A program made the position numbers and the translations under genes. From Parietaria judaica (Eukaryota > Streptophyta > Magnoliopsida > Rosales > Urticaceae), in NCBI GenBank assembly GCA_954871525.1, contig OX940861.1:36593201-36657200 (forward strand): a DNA stretch of 64,000 nt, in the 5' to 3' direction. This document shows positions 1-12,885 of the stretch, in pieces. The notes beneath the pieces are model-generated. The model searched no databases. It was not told the origin of the DNA and saw nothing but the letters and a program-made list of their open reading frames with translations. Position 1 is the first letter of the stretch. Every line of letters begins with the position of its first letter.

Positions 1-63
1 GAAATGCTCGGCGTGAAGAACCTCGAGCCAAGTCAAGCTTACGAGAGAGAATGTGAATTTTAA
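1..63 (+). CDS. 3' end of an unidentified gene (last 20 codons)
   Basis: An open frame runs from base 1 and ends at TAA 61-63, encoding a C-terminus that ends ...YERECEF. Base composition is clearly richer in G and C than the AT-rich DNA after it, which fits a terminal exon of a plus-strand gene entering from the left. Twenty residues are too few to name the family, and no splice acceptor is visible inside the window. The following bases would be its 3' UTR. It could also be chance. Confidence 0.4.
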   Translation, partial: EMLGVKNLEPSQAYERECEF

Positions 64-751
64 GCCATGACTTGGCCATCAAGTTTTATCTGCTATAGCC
101 ACTTGCTCTTATCCATAACAAGGTTTAATAATTTTTTATTATTACATTGCTTCAACTTGATCCACAAGTTGTAGGGTAAGGTGGTAATTTCCCTAAGTAA
201 CTTTTGCTATATATATATGTTGCGGGTTATAATGAAATAATCATCTCCCACTCCTCCAGCTTTGTATTTCTACCAAATAGAAAAGTCCTCTCAATTTCTT
301 TCTCTTCTTACTGGCTGCATAATTTCCCACTATACACAGTTTAGAGATTTTGTGTGTGACGTTGAGTGGGTTTGTGTGGGTTTAGCAACTGTCATTTGCA
401 TATTCGTTGTAGTTTCGGCAACGACCTCGTTTTGGGAACCTAACAGCTGGTGTCACCCCGACTCTGCAAGAGGGAGAATGTATTTATTAGTATATTTATT
501 AATTATTTATTTTAAAAAATATCTTATATTATCGACGTTCGACGCCATTGATGAGAATTAAAGAAACTATGAGTCTTATTGTGAACCGAAGAAGAAGGGC
601 AGGCCACTTTTACGTTCATTGTTATTTTAGCTTTTGTATTTATATATATTTTACTTTGTATACGCTATTTGATCTAAAATGAAAGTCTTAGAAACAAAAG
701 TTGCTTAAATGTCAGCGGGATATATAATATATGTATATATATACACGCACA

Positions 752-783
<32 letters not shown>

Positions 784-1104
784 ATATATATATTATGTCA
801 TCCATATCGATGTATGGAGGTAATCATAAGCATTTGGAAAATTTTGTGCACAAGATAAAGATGATTAAAAAGATCACTTTCCTTTAAAAATGGGCGACAA
901 AAGTGTCCTTTTATCGTTTTTTGTTTTGTTTTTTGTTTAATCAATTAAGCATTAGAAAATACATATAATGCATGACTGGCATAGTTTTCTCGTTATTTTT
1001 ATTCAAGTACTACGATTCGTATTTCATTCAAGGTTTAACTGTTGAACGTGCACGGAAAATTCCTTCGTAGTTTAGCCCAAGACAGTGTGTATATATATAT
1101 ATTA
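64..1104. other. AT-rich intergenic DNA, no gene seen
   Basis: Presumed 3' UTR of the left-edge gene followed by AT-rich sequence. It holds TA microsatellites (about 750-792). The short open frame at 262-561 has no recognisable domain. I see nothing else that can be supported. Confidence 0.5.
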
Positions 1105-1675
1105 TAACTTCTATGAATTAATAATGTTGGGACTACAAAAAAAATTATTATATTATTGAATTATTAATTTATAAAGTATTAGTTATATAATCATTAGAAA
1201 AAAAATCATATATAACATGTCAAGAATATTGTAATCATAATACATAGTTTGAAGACGATGTTATTGAAATGGAGCTATGTTCACATCACAAAAATACAAC
1301 ACCGGACTTTCTTAATGCTATGCGGAAATATAGACTCGAAGTTGAATGAGACATAAATTTCAAGAATATGCAAATAACTTCATAATCGTATTTTAAAAAC
1401 ATTACATGATTATTTAATTAGTGTAGTTAGTTAATTTTATTTAAAATGATTTCATAACTAGCTATGCAATGCTATATTTTATTTATAGTAATTTCATAAT
1501 TATATATGTAATATTATTACTTTTATATTGAATTATTAATTTATATATCAGTTGAGACCTATATACTCATATATAATAAAAAAATTATTATCTTATAAAT
1601 TTAGCTAGTTAGGCCCGAGTCCGGACCGAACAAAAATAAAATTTAATCGAGATTATTAATTTATCGAGGTTCTAC
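1105..1675. mobile_element. Degenerate copy of a TIR DNA element (same family as 15054-15816)
   Basis: The left edge resembles the terminal repeat TAGAACCTCTATAAATTAAT and the right edge carries its complement (ATTAATTTATCGAGGTTCTA). Internal words such as TGTTGGGAC near the left and GGCCCGAGTC near the right are shared with the element at 15054-15816. The left terminus is decayed and no target duplication could be read. It encodes nothing. The family is not assigned; the better copy suggests a TA target. Confidence 0.5.
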
Positions 1676-1792
1676 TATATATATTATGCATGCACTTACC
1701 AAGCATGCATCAGTGGATGGTTTTGCATGGAAATTTCTTATGGAGGATCAAACTGTGAATAAAGTTACGTTTGAGAGAGGCGACACTATTAA

Positions 1793-2277
1793 GGCCCTGT
1801 TTGGTTATCCAATTGAAAACACTTTTTGTGTTTTCAAATGCAAATAGTAGAAAAAATAATGAGTGTAGTGTTTGTTAAATTGTTGTAGTGAGATTTACAA
1901 AAATTTATTTGAAAAATTATGTTGGTGAGTGAAGAGAATCGATAAGTGCATTTTGGGTGTATTATAATATTTTTCTCTTTTTTTCTTCTATCTCCTCAAT
2001 TATACCTGATTTTGCGCTGTATCTTATTATTGTATATGACTTTTTTACTTTGTATTATGTATGTTATTATATTTTATATTTTGATGATATTTAAAAAGTT
2101 AATTTTTTGGAAGATTTTCTATTTATTTTTTCTTCAGCTTTTCAAATAAAATAAAAAAACAAAAATTTGTATCAAACAGATATAGAAAAACGACTATAAT
2201 AATTTATAACACTATAATTATAAAGATCTTAAAAATAAAAAAAATAAAAGTTTTTGAGTCCATAACGAAACAGGCCC
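1793..2277. mobile_element. Tourist-like (PIF/Harbinger) MITE, TSD TAA
   Basis: Terminal inverted repeats begin GGCCCTGTTTGGTTAT on the left, and the right end reads GGGCCTGTTTCGTTAT in reverse complement. TAA lies immediately outside both ends (1790-1792 and 2278-2280). GGC/GGG termini with TGTTTG and a TWA target are the hallmark of PIF/Harbinger-derived Tourist MITEs. The 485-bp interior is AT-rich and has no transposase, so it is non-autonomous. Confidence 0.8.
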
Positions 2278-2280
2278 TAA

Positions 2281-2362
2281 TATTTCATGGTGTGTGTATT
2301 ATGTACGACTGGACCAAATTAAGGACCGCGCGCGTACTACCATTTTAGGATTACACATTGCC

Positions 2363-2393
<31 letters not shown>

Positions 2394-2521
2394 ATTTTAG
2401 AGCTCAATAGTATGGAGTGGAAGTAGATCAAATCTAGCTAATTAGATATCACAACAAAGAAGGAAAACAATATGTCAATAGTGGAAAGATATGCACCATG
2501 TAGACAAAATGGATAGTGCTG

Positions 2522-2560
<39 letters not shown>

Positions 2561-3842
2561 CAAATTAGAAAAACACACACACATATATATATAAACATAA
2601 TAATGTGTGCCCCCACCTACCAACTAAACCCTAAGGAACGCCTCTTTGACCTTATCGGCATAGGAATCCTTGGGTTTTAGGATATGAAGCTTCTTCGGTT
2701 CTTTGAATGTATTTTTAGCGTCCAAATACACTAATCTATACTCGACTTTTGTTTTCTTTTCTTTATGAAATAATGTGTTGACTTGATGTGTACATGCACA
2801 GGGAAACCACATATCAGAAAGTCGGCAGATATATATATATATATATATGACACAAATATTCTTAATTGGTTGAGAAAGATAATCAAAAGATAGCCCTACC
2901 ACATTTGATGAGTATGATCACCCAATTTTAAGACAAAAGAGACAAGAGGAACCGTATGGAGTTTTTTTTTTTCGAAATTCTTACACATAGATTAATTGAT
3001 GATGGTCAAAGATTAAAAATTTACATTACATGGTGTTACTGGTAGATGAGATACGGAGTCAACTGTGAAATAATGTAGATGATTTAATTCTCATAATGAT
3101 AAAAGAAAAAAGAAGTTAAAATCATGGGATCTATAACAAAGTAGTCAAATTGAAACATGACTTTTGCAAAATAGCCATTTAGTTAATATTTAGGACTAAG
3201 CCAATTAATCATATTAATCATTATAAAAAGACTTTATTATCCTTATTTATAAAAAAAAAATTAGGAATTTAATTAAGCAAAAAAATAGGAAACAAATATT
3301 TGAGCTTACACACATTTATAGCTAATAATTTCCACGTTATTATTGTTTAATTTCAAAATTTATCGCTGAAATTAATATCACAAATACACGTTTAATTTCT
3401 GTTAATATATGTGGTACCCAAAGAAAAAAAATTATTTTTATCATGTTAATATACATGGTTAATATATGTTCATATATACGTGGTTTATTGTGTTAATATA
3501 CATGATTAATGCACGTTAATATCTGTTAGTGTACGTATTGAACACGAGTTTTTTTTTTTTTTTTTTACTGGAGCAAAAATACTTGTTGCTCAGTAAAACA
3601 TGTTAGATAAAATCATATTAACAAATATTAACACGAATTTCTTGTTCGAATTAACTATATTAACAATTCAAAACAATTCCAATTAACCATATTAACACAA
3701 ATCAATATGAAAAAACATGAATTAACACGAATTGCAAAAATCATTTTGATCGGTAACCTTCGTTCAAAAAATCTATTATATAATCCGAGAATCACTTTTC
3801 GATTATTGAAAATCGAAAATTCGATTTGATCCAAAATGGACT
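2281..3842. other. AT-rich intergenic DNA with TA microsatellites and a degenerate tandem repeat
   Basis: Contains TA arrays (2361-2386, 2523-2555, 2830-2848) and, at about 3395-3540, a degenerate tandem of TTAATATA(C/T)ATG-like units. No exon-like frame was recognised; the short open frames on either strand are low-complexity. Confidence 0.5.
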
Positions 3843-4390
3843 TCATCGTTGAACACTAAAAAAAGGCTCTGATATTCGAATATCAGATCGAATCTCGTCA
3901 CGGCGGATCCTTCTTCGGCGCCTGCTGCGCCATCTCCGTCGGGTGCTCTGCGTATTAACGAATATTAACTGCAAGAAATAGTCAACCTCAGGAGCAGCAC
4001 GGCGACGAAGGATGAGGGTCTCTGTCGCTCCGTTGATGGCGTTCGGAGTATGCCGGTCTGCGCCTCGCCAGAGAGAGAAAGAGAAAGCGAGGAGGAGGAG
4101 GAGAGAGAGAGAAACCCATTCTAGAGAGAGAACGTGGGGAGGAGATGAGAGGAGGGAGAAATATTTGAAAGGTATTAAATTAAGCATTTAATACCTATTA
4201 ATGTGCACAACTAAGAAAAATTCTTTAAAAAAAAAAATCAAATGTGATAATTAAAGGAAATTCAGAAGGGCAATTTCAGAATTGAATTTGTATTTAAAAT
4301 GCTACGTCATCAAAAATAGCTATTTCACAAAAATAATTTTAAAAGATGCTAAAATGCAATATCATAAAATTTCTCTAAAATTATTAAGTT
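3843..4390. other. Purine-rich GC island, function unknown
   Basis: About 3890-4150 is much richer in G and C than its surroundings and ends in a long plus-strand GA tract (4070-4160). A minus-strand frame of 114 codons starts at 4187; its translation is arginine- and leucine-rich low-complexity with no domain I recognise. Sequences on the two sides (TTGCAAAATAGCCATTT near 3164 and AAAAATAGCTATTTCACAAA near 4312) are weakly inverted, so it may be the middle of a decayed TIR element. Not called as a gene. Confidence 0.3.
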
Positions 4391-7300
4391 GCATAGCCTA
4401 TATTGTAGGGAGACTCTTTTACATTACATGAAATTAAATTTACAGTCAACAATATCCATAATTTAAATAAAATTAAAAAAAGATATATAATTTAATATGT
4501 TTAGGATTTCTAGAATTTTTTAAATAAAATAATTAATGACGTCCTTGATTTTTTAACTAATTTTCTTGACTGTTCTAATTAAGAAATTAATGTGAGATAT
4601 ATATTGGCCCTATTAATATAAAGAATGATGCAGACTAGACATTCAAGTAACTAAAATCCATGGAAAATGGCATTAGTGTTATGGAGAGTGAATGGTAATC
4701 ACTGATAATGCACACCAAATTAATACCCTTAATCATACTCATGTTGATATTGAGTTAAATAACAGTAAGCAAGCAAGTTATAATATATTATAAACGTATA
4801 TCCAAAAAAAACAAAAAACAAAATGGTAACGCAAATGATGAAATCTCTTATGAATAACGTACACGTGAGGACTTCCCTGTATAGAAATACAAACGTCGTA
4901 TTCGTGAAACTTCGATTCAACTAACGTCGCGTTCTTCTACCCCACAATGAATCGTCGATTTGAACCTCGAAGATTGGATTTTATGGAGCCGAATTCGAAG
5001 GACTTCCCTGTATAGAAATACTTTGAATGTATCAACATCATAGTAAGTAAAGTAATGATACAATATTGACAAATAATGTATTTGATTTGGAAAACAAAAG
5101 AAAAATGGTAAAATGATTCAATGAATACAAAGAATATGAAGGATGTCGCACTTTACAAGGTTTTGATCGAATATTGACGCTCATAGGCGGTAGTTCAAAC
5201 ATTTCAACCAAAATGAGAAATCACATCAACATAAATATGATTGTTAAAGATTCTTTAGGGAATTTTGCTATTTGATACTCTCTAATTATATTTTTATTTA
5301 GTTCTAAAATAGTTAAAGTATACCCTCAATGATTTTTTAATTTGTGCCTCTTTTTTTTTCTTCCCTAAACTAGGTGCTTTTTTCCATTAATTAAGCAATC
5401 CAAATTTAGGCCGAGATTGAATACAATATATATTCAAGATCACTCAACTAAATGTCACGTTGAATCGCTAATGTTCTTCATTGAACGTTTGCATAACCTT
5501 TTTAAAAGTTGCATTCGATTTGAAACTCGAAAGTTGAGTTTATATATGGAGTCGAATTCGAAGGACTTCCTCGTATAGAAATACACAAATATATGGCTCG
5601 TAATATCTTTAACGGAAACGTGTTGGCATGAATAATTGGCACACAATCTTCTGGAGGCAATCCCGTAAAAGTTTCCCGATGTTGAATCCTTCAAAACGGG
5701 TTTACACAAATTCTTGTGATTAATCTGAATGAATATATATGATAAGAACAATTTTTTACATATAAGAAAAATAGATAAAATAATAATTATCTTAGATTAA
5801 AGTTTGATAAAAAAAAAGTAAGTTAATGAAAAATTTATAAAGTGATTATAAGTTCGGGGGTATTGTTGACATTAACTCAATGTTCTTAAAGAGAGATAAG
5901 CAGAAAATGATATAAAATAGCATAATATATACTATTACTATTCTATCTTTCAAAATGTATGGCCATTCTCTACTTATTGTATGTAATTGCAAGAATATTA
6001 GAATAATTTAGTAATAAAACATCTCAATCCAAATTAAATATCAATAATTTTTCCAAGCTTTTAAATGTTTACATAAAAGCTATGGCAAATTAAAAGTAGC
6101 CTATATTACAAGTGTTTGATACCGAACCGAAGTGATATGAAGTTTATGCATGTCATGTTGGTCGTCGTTTTCAAGAATGACCAAAGCCATGAATTCCTAA
6201 ATGGTGGAAGTTGGCCAAACACATACACACACACACACAAACATTTACATGGCAAGAAATAGTTGAATCCATAGCTCATGATCTTCTAGCTTTGAGCTTC
6301 TCTAATTTCGACGGAGGAGAGCGTTTCATGGAACTAAAGCCACTCCAAATGGTGTCCCATTCAGAGATTTTTAATGGGTTTTTGTTATTCCCACAATTAT
6401 ATACATGTTTGTTGATTAATCTCATCACAATCAAGTGTTTGCTCACTTCTTACTTCAACAATTCAACCTTGATATAAATAATCAAACATTTTGTTTGATA
6501 ATTGTTTTTACTTCGTGATATTATTGGAATTGATGTTAGAGTTACATAATATTATGGTTATACAACTGCATTGGGTTTTATTGTTATTTAGTTTTGATGT
6601 ACAATCAAAGCCTAAAAAAGAAAGATAGGTCAAGACAATGGGATTTTATTCTTCTATGAGATGTTAATTAATTGATAAATGAAATTATATTAATCTAACT
6701 TGGTTTCCGAGTTCAATTAATATATTTTTCATGGATTCAAATACAATTACCTATTAGAAACCGCAACCTTAATTTTAAGGGAATGTCAATGGGTAACTGG
6801 TCTATACAACTTACCGATGGATATTTTAAAGTTTAATAATATTTATACTAAATATTTTAAATTATAGCTATAATTATATTTTTTATGAAAATTAAAAATA
6901 ATAACTGTTTTGCTGACATGTTTAACAAATTTCTGAAGTGGCATAGAAGGCTAACTCTCCAATGACAGAGAAAAGATTTGGTATTCTAGCAAAAAAAAAA
7001 GAATATGAGGTTTCGAATTGACTGAAAATAAAGTGTAGCACACTGCTATTTTTATTGTCATAGCACTAACACATCCTCCACTAAATCCAAATAAAAAGGG
7101 ATAATTGAGGTAAAAGTAATTAAATTTTAACTGGCTGAAGAGATAGGGGTGTAAAGTAAGAAATACCGATAAAAGTACCCAGAGTAACAAATATGAGGCG
7201 ACATGTAATTTTGTTCATTTTTTTTTATGGAAGTTGGTAAATTTTTTGTATAGTGTTATTACATCATACATAAGACTAGGAGAGCAAAACAAAACCCGAA

Positions 7301-10079
7301 AATACGGGTTTCAAAATTTTTCGTATAGTATTTCTGTTATTAAATCATGAAAAAAATGTGCCGTCGACTTTAAATAATTTTGCTGCCAATTTTTTACCTT
7401 GGCTTGGACCCTTGCTGCTTTTATCGATAAAAGTTTTAATAATTCTGCCCGGATGAAATAAGAATTACATCAATTCACATCAGTAAATGTTTTATACTGA
7501 TAAATCAAAGAAAAGGTGACTTACCACAACTGGACACGTGGAAGACCGTGATTGGATGGAGTAAAAACTTCCGCAGTTTCTGGGACAAACATAATTATAG
7601 GAAATGTTGTGATGGGATCCACTTAGGATATGAATGTTTTTGTCTCCATTTTGTCTCCCACTGTTAAATATACTTGTCCCCTCTCACACCATATTCATTT
7701 TAATTTTAATCTTAATTAATTAAAAGTAAAACTATATTTCATGTACTTCAAGAGATTAATAATAATTTAATTAATATGGAGAGTTTAATTGGAGCATTGA
7801 CTTACCCACCGACCAGCCAATGAAATGCTGCCACTTGGTGAATTTTCATCGCCTTTCGCCTAGTTGACATAGAAATGTAGTAATTGGGATATGCGATCTT
7901 TCTGCAATATAATATTAGATAATGGGTCAATGTCAAAATAATAATAATATATATATATATATATAAGTTAATAAAAAAGTGTTACCAAGATTATAATATT
8001 TTAATTAGGTTTGAAAATCATGTAAATTTAGTGGTAAAGCATGGGCTCTAAGTTGAGTAATCGATGCTATTTTGGATAGCTTAACCGGATTTTTTATGAT
8101 TTTTTTCTCATTAATTAATTTTTAATGCCACGTAAAATATATTATATTAAATATTACAAATTAAACTCTTTCCAGCTTTCATTATGACTCATGAGAAAAT
8201 CCTTCATCGCATGAAAACCATTTTTCTTTTTTGGCAAGTTATAGTTCCAACGCATTGTAATTATAGTAATTCAAATCAATTTAAAATAGCAAAATTTGAA
8301 ATAAAAAAGATCGTGCTCAAAAGAGTTCACTAACTTTCATTTGGGCCATAACTATCATGCGCACATTAAGACAACAGATTTTGCATAAGAGAACAATTGT
8401 AGTTTATTTTTCACTTAGTATCATATTTTTTTATCACCACCAAAAGTTACAGTGTTGTGTTCTTGAATTGCACTGTTCATTTTTCAATGATGCGGTAAGT
8501 ACTTCTTTAACACGTTGTATTGCCTCCAACTTCATCATTACGAAAGATGGTATTCGCAAATTCTTCTAAGCTCTGAAATTCTGATCATGTATCATTTTCA
8601 CTCGTCAGCGCCCTATTAAAAACCATTTTATTCTAGTAACCCTGATCAAGAATCATCATTATCTTGAGTTAATGAATGTCGTTTCTCACAATCGTCCGAT
8701 TAAGCTAAACTCGCCTTAAGGCTTTATCCCCGACAAGTTTTGTTATGCCAAAAATAATTTGCAATTATCTCTTGCTGACATTTATCGTCCAATATCTGAT
8801 CAGACTTGTAGTCTTAATAGCATCCAAAACATTGATCTTTCTTGGCATGGATTGGATTATAGCAACGCATAACCTTCTAATCAAAGCAATAAATAAAGTG
8901 TTACTAACTTAATGCAAAAGGTTATACCTAAAACGTGTTGATTGCGAAATTCGGAGCATCCACCGAAGTTTGATATCTCAATGAGAAGGTCGGCCATTGC
9001 CTTCAAAAATATTCTCGTGGAGTGATGACTCGATGTCGTTCCGAAGTACGAACTTCGCCGACAAAACCAAAACACCAAAAATATACCATGATCTATTATA
9101 ACGAGATACTAAATATATAATATCTTTTTTATAATAAAAAAAAACACTTTACTTTTTACTTGCCTCTCTAAATCTCGAAAATTCTATTATTAATTTTATA
9201 ATATAAGCGAGTGATATATTAATAAATTTGAGATAGAAACTTGCTAGGTATTTTAATACGATGATAAAGCAGTTGTATTTCGTTTCATCTTATTGACCTA
9301 ATAATATTCACTCCTTAATCGAGTCTTCCAAATAAAAAGAGAACCATGCACCGACAACTTTTGACCTTCAGGCTTAATTGTCCCTTTTTTACCACGCCAT
9401 TTTGACTCTTATTAGTTGGGATATACACAATTTTATAATTATGAGTGGAATTTGGATTATGCAACCTAATTAATATATATATATATATATAAATAAGCAT
9501 AAGGTACCTTTCATAATCATTCTTTTTTATTAATTTAGTTGTATTGTAGTCTATATTCTACACCTAGTCACCTACCCACCTTTTTTTTTATTTGTTATCC
9601 AAAAATATTATCGTCGGCATTTCCTCCTAGTCATTTTTTTTAATTACGGGTCAAATATTGAGATTTTGCAACCTTAATTGTCTGTAATTTACTAATTTTA
9701 TAGTTACAAGCTTATAATAAAATATGGTAGGTAATTGTGGGCGTGCGCCGACTACCAAAGCTTGTCGATTATCGAAGATTTACTCATACACCATAAATAT
9801 ACAGGTTCCAAATGAAAGATAAAAAATGCGAAGAAAAAAAAATATCATCGACATGAGATATTACAGGAATGCAAAGTAAAGAAATGCAATATTTTTTATT
9901 TTGGTGAAAAAATAAAAACTTAAACTCGTACAAATATAAATACACAACAACAATACTACAACAAAAAACAAGTGTAATAAAACATTAGTCAAAGTCAACA
10001 TAGCAGACTCTAATTACTGATTGCATTGCTTATTGCTTAATAAGTTTACAATTCTTTTTCACGTGCCAATGCGGTCCTC
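4391..10079. other. Long AT-rich intergenic stretch, no gene recognised
   Basis: Mostly AT-rich sequence with short repeats. A motif around GGACTTCCCTGTATAGAAATAC recurs at about 4870, 5000 and 5560 near GAATTCGAAGGACTTCC, indicating a small dispersed repeat. A CA run (6225-6240) and a TA run (7945-7965) are present. A minus-strand frame at 8881-9078 has mixed composition but no recognisable domain. No feature beyond this can be supported. Confidence 0.45.
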
Positions 10080-10735
10080 AGTATATAATAACATCCTTCT
10101 CTCTCAGCAAAACCCGTCAAAATCGTCGCCCGAGGCTTGCAATCCTATCGGGACACTAGGAACTTGCTTCGTAGTCTTGGACTGCCTGTATATAAAGAGA
10201 CCAGGAAGGCAAGACCTAGCCGATAAGGTCAGGAGGACCTGGTTGCAGACAGACTAGTCAGCAGGTCATGGCGGGCCGGTCACACCGACCAGGAACCAGA
10301 TATCCAGGTTCAGTAGGAACCAGACATCCCAGTCGGCAGGAAGTAGCATGCTTGTTCCAGCGACCAAGAAAGTGGATGTAGCAGGCACCAATCGACCAGG
10401 GCACGTCGATTCGGTCCCAGACGACCTTGTTCATAAGAGCAAGTCAGGACAAGCAACTCAAGACAAATAGAACCATGATGCGTGGTTCAGAAATCTGACA
10501 AAGTGGAGGCATTGAGATTTAAGGATAAGACATGAGAATCCGTCAACGCCTCCATACGTATGTGCATATAAGTTAGGGATGTTTTTCCTTAATTTAGGGA
10601 TTAGATTAGGTTTGATTAGATTAGGTTTGATTGATTAGCTTGTCTAGAAAAGTTTTCTCCCAATATTCATTCATTTCTTTCTTTCTTTACTTTTAGTTCA
10701 AAGATCCATCGGTGGAAACACACCCCTCAAAATGA
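10080..10735. repeat. GC-rich block resembling a decayed LTR
   Basis: A block much richer in G and C than its flanks carries repeated words (GACCAGG, CAGGAACCAGA) and TATA-like strings (TATATAAAG near 10188, CATATAAG near 10566), then a pyrimidine-rich tail (10670-10690). This arrangement resembles the U3-R-U5 layout of the better-defined solo LTRs in this window. I could not find matching termini or a target duplication, so the call is tentative. Confidence 0.35.
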
Positions 10736-10739
10736 TATT

Positions 10740-11212
10740 TATTGTTATATAATTTTATAAATATTGATTATACTATAGAGTATTATTATTTATATGTAAT
10801 ACATATTTTATTATTTTATAAAATATATATTAATACACGCTATTATGCTATTACGAGTCTTATAACGATAACACAAGTACTAATTAACATCATTCGTGTC
10901 ATCGCTATAGGACATCAAATGCGACAATGTATTCTCTTCTAGAAAACTAATAAAAAGTGATTTAATATCCACATAATTACGATATATATGTTGTACAGTC
11001 TTAACCTATCAATATATCAGTAAGCGTGAGTGAAAGACTAGGGGTTGAGAATGGACACATAACCACCCTGACTTTTTTATTTTTATTTTTTATTAGTATT
11101 TTAATAGACAATCAATAAATATAAAAAACGATAGAGTATATAAGAGATAGAGTAATCCAACCAAGCTGCCACTGCTCTTTAACTCTCAAACTCAAATTGT
11201 TTTCTCAAATCT
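10740..11212. other. AT-rich intergenic DNA
   Basis: AT-rich sequence with no exon-like frame, no recognised repeat boundary and no RNA gene seen. Confidence 0.5.
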
Positions 11213-11942
11213 GTGGCGTTTGGTTACGTTCTCAGAGACCAGTTTCTAGTTTTGGTTTCAAAACAGTTTCATACTAGTTTCGCAGATCACGTTTGGTTAC
11301 CAGTTATCTCTGTTTGCACAGACCACTGAAATTTTAATGAAATAAACCAGAAAAAGACTTGAAGTTGTTTTATGTGTTTTAGTCTTTAGCCCAATCGTAC
11401 AAAATATAACTATAATAATATATTATATTATTTATAATAAGATATTATTGTAATATTTACTCATTTCATTACATTATTAAAATTAGTTGTATCATTGATA
11501 TATTACTATATGATATTAATACGATAACGAATGAACTTAGATTATTCTTATTATTAAATACTAACTTAATTACAATGATATAAACTCATGTAACAAAAAA
11601 AATTACTACTTTATATTACGTTATTTGAACATGTAATTATAAATCTGAATATATATTTTTTTTTTATTATTGTAAATATTTTTAGGCATAATACTAATAT
11701 ATATATTGCATTTCGATCAAACATACCATTTTTTAGTAACATAAATTATCCAAACATATATTGTGTTTGATTTAATTATCATATTTATTTTTATTTTAGT
11801 TCAACTACAAATTAACAAAAAGTTAACCAAATAGTGTTTCAAAAATCAAACTCCCAAACTGATTTGCTAGACTGAACTCTCAGACTGCTTTCCCAAACCC
11901 AATCGCAAAATTGATTTCTCAAACCAACTAACCAAACGCTAC
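11213..11942. mobile_element. Non-autonomous TIR element, class uncertain
   Basis: The left end GTGGCGTTTGGTTACG and the right end (GTAGCGTTTGGTTAG in reverse complement) form inverted repeats. Subterminal words (CTCAGAGACCAG, TTTCTCAAACC) are also roughly mirrored. ATCT lies outside both ends, a possible short target duplication that is not diagnostic. The interior is AT-rich and non-coding. The GTTTGG terminus hints at PIF/Harbinger or hAT, but the target site fits neither cleanly. Confidence 0.5.
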
Positions 11943-12702
11943 ATCTCCATTGTTCTTCTCTATTAAATATCCATCTATTGACTCTTAATTTCTGAGTACA
12001 TCTTTCCAGCACATCTCAACTATGCCATTTTTTGGCTGCCGCTTTTGCATCGAACCTCACGCTCTAACTCGCATGGCGCCGATATCTTCAGAGACCTCAT
12101 GTTTTAATTCGCTCGGCGTCGATTTTCTTGGATAACTCACGTTCTAATTTACACAGAGTCAATTTTCTCAGAGACCTCACGTTCTATGCATAACATGCTT
12201 GTGTCTAGATGAATTATTTATTAATGCTTTTGACGAGCAAAAGTTGATCAAATTTGTTAGTTTGGGTATTTTCTTAAAAAAAAAATTACAGTAGGTTTTG
12301 CCGTTATCGAGACAAAACTTTAGATTTACATACTTGATATGCATTCATCTTAAGATTTTAATAGTTTGAAAGGTATTATTGCTCTTGCTCAGCAAGTGTT
12401 TAATAGAATTTTTATGCTATGAATATTAGCAACACGCGGTAAATAAAATGTAGTCCCCTGAAACAAATTAGTAAATATCATCATTTTAAAGTTTGAAGAT
12501 ATTAAAATTTGTTAGGCAGAGGATGAATCAATTTCAAATAAATAAACGTAATTTTATTTCTCATTAGTGTGCTTAGTAAAGTGATCACTAGAATTTAAGG
12601 TGACACAATGTGTTTAGCACATCGATATGATAGTGACAGATATACATTTAATTCACACATTACGAATATGAACTCACAACGAAGACTTCGATCATAAAAA
12701 AA
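11943..12702. other. Intergenic DNA, no gene seen
   Basis: Contains three tandem-like phrases around GACCTCA(C/T)GTT(C/T)TAA (12090-12185), suggesting a small local duplication. No coding frame or RNA gene is recognised. Confidence 0.45.
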
Positions 12703-12885
12703 AGGTTAATTGCGGCGAAAAGACTCAAACTTTGGTCATATGCTCTGCTGTGTATACAACCTCCGTAAATGGCGGCAAAAGTACCCAAACTCGGTATTTA
12801 GGAGTTGACCGAGAAAATTTGTCCATGTGGCTATTAGCCTTTACCACATGGCACTTAGCCGCCACGTGGCATGCCACATCATTAT
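12703..12885. mobile_element. Single arm of a MULE-like element (truncated)
   Basis: Closely similar to the left arm of the foldback element at 20098-21231: it starts with GGTTAATTGCGGCGAAAAG and runs through AACCTCCGTAAATGGCGGC and the CCACGTGGCATGCCACA box. The opposite arm is missing, and the sequence passes straight into Copia RNase H coding remnants at about 12886. This is a truncated or rearranged insertion. Confidence 0.7.

Noticed and set aside
262..561. A 99-codon plus-strand frame near the left edge
   Set aside because: Starts at a non-ATG codon, has no recognisable domain and AT-driven composition. Probably chance.
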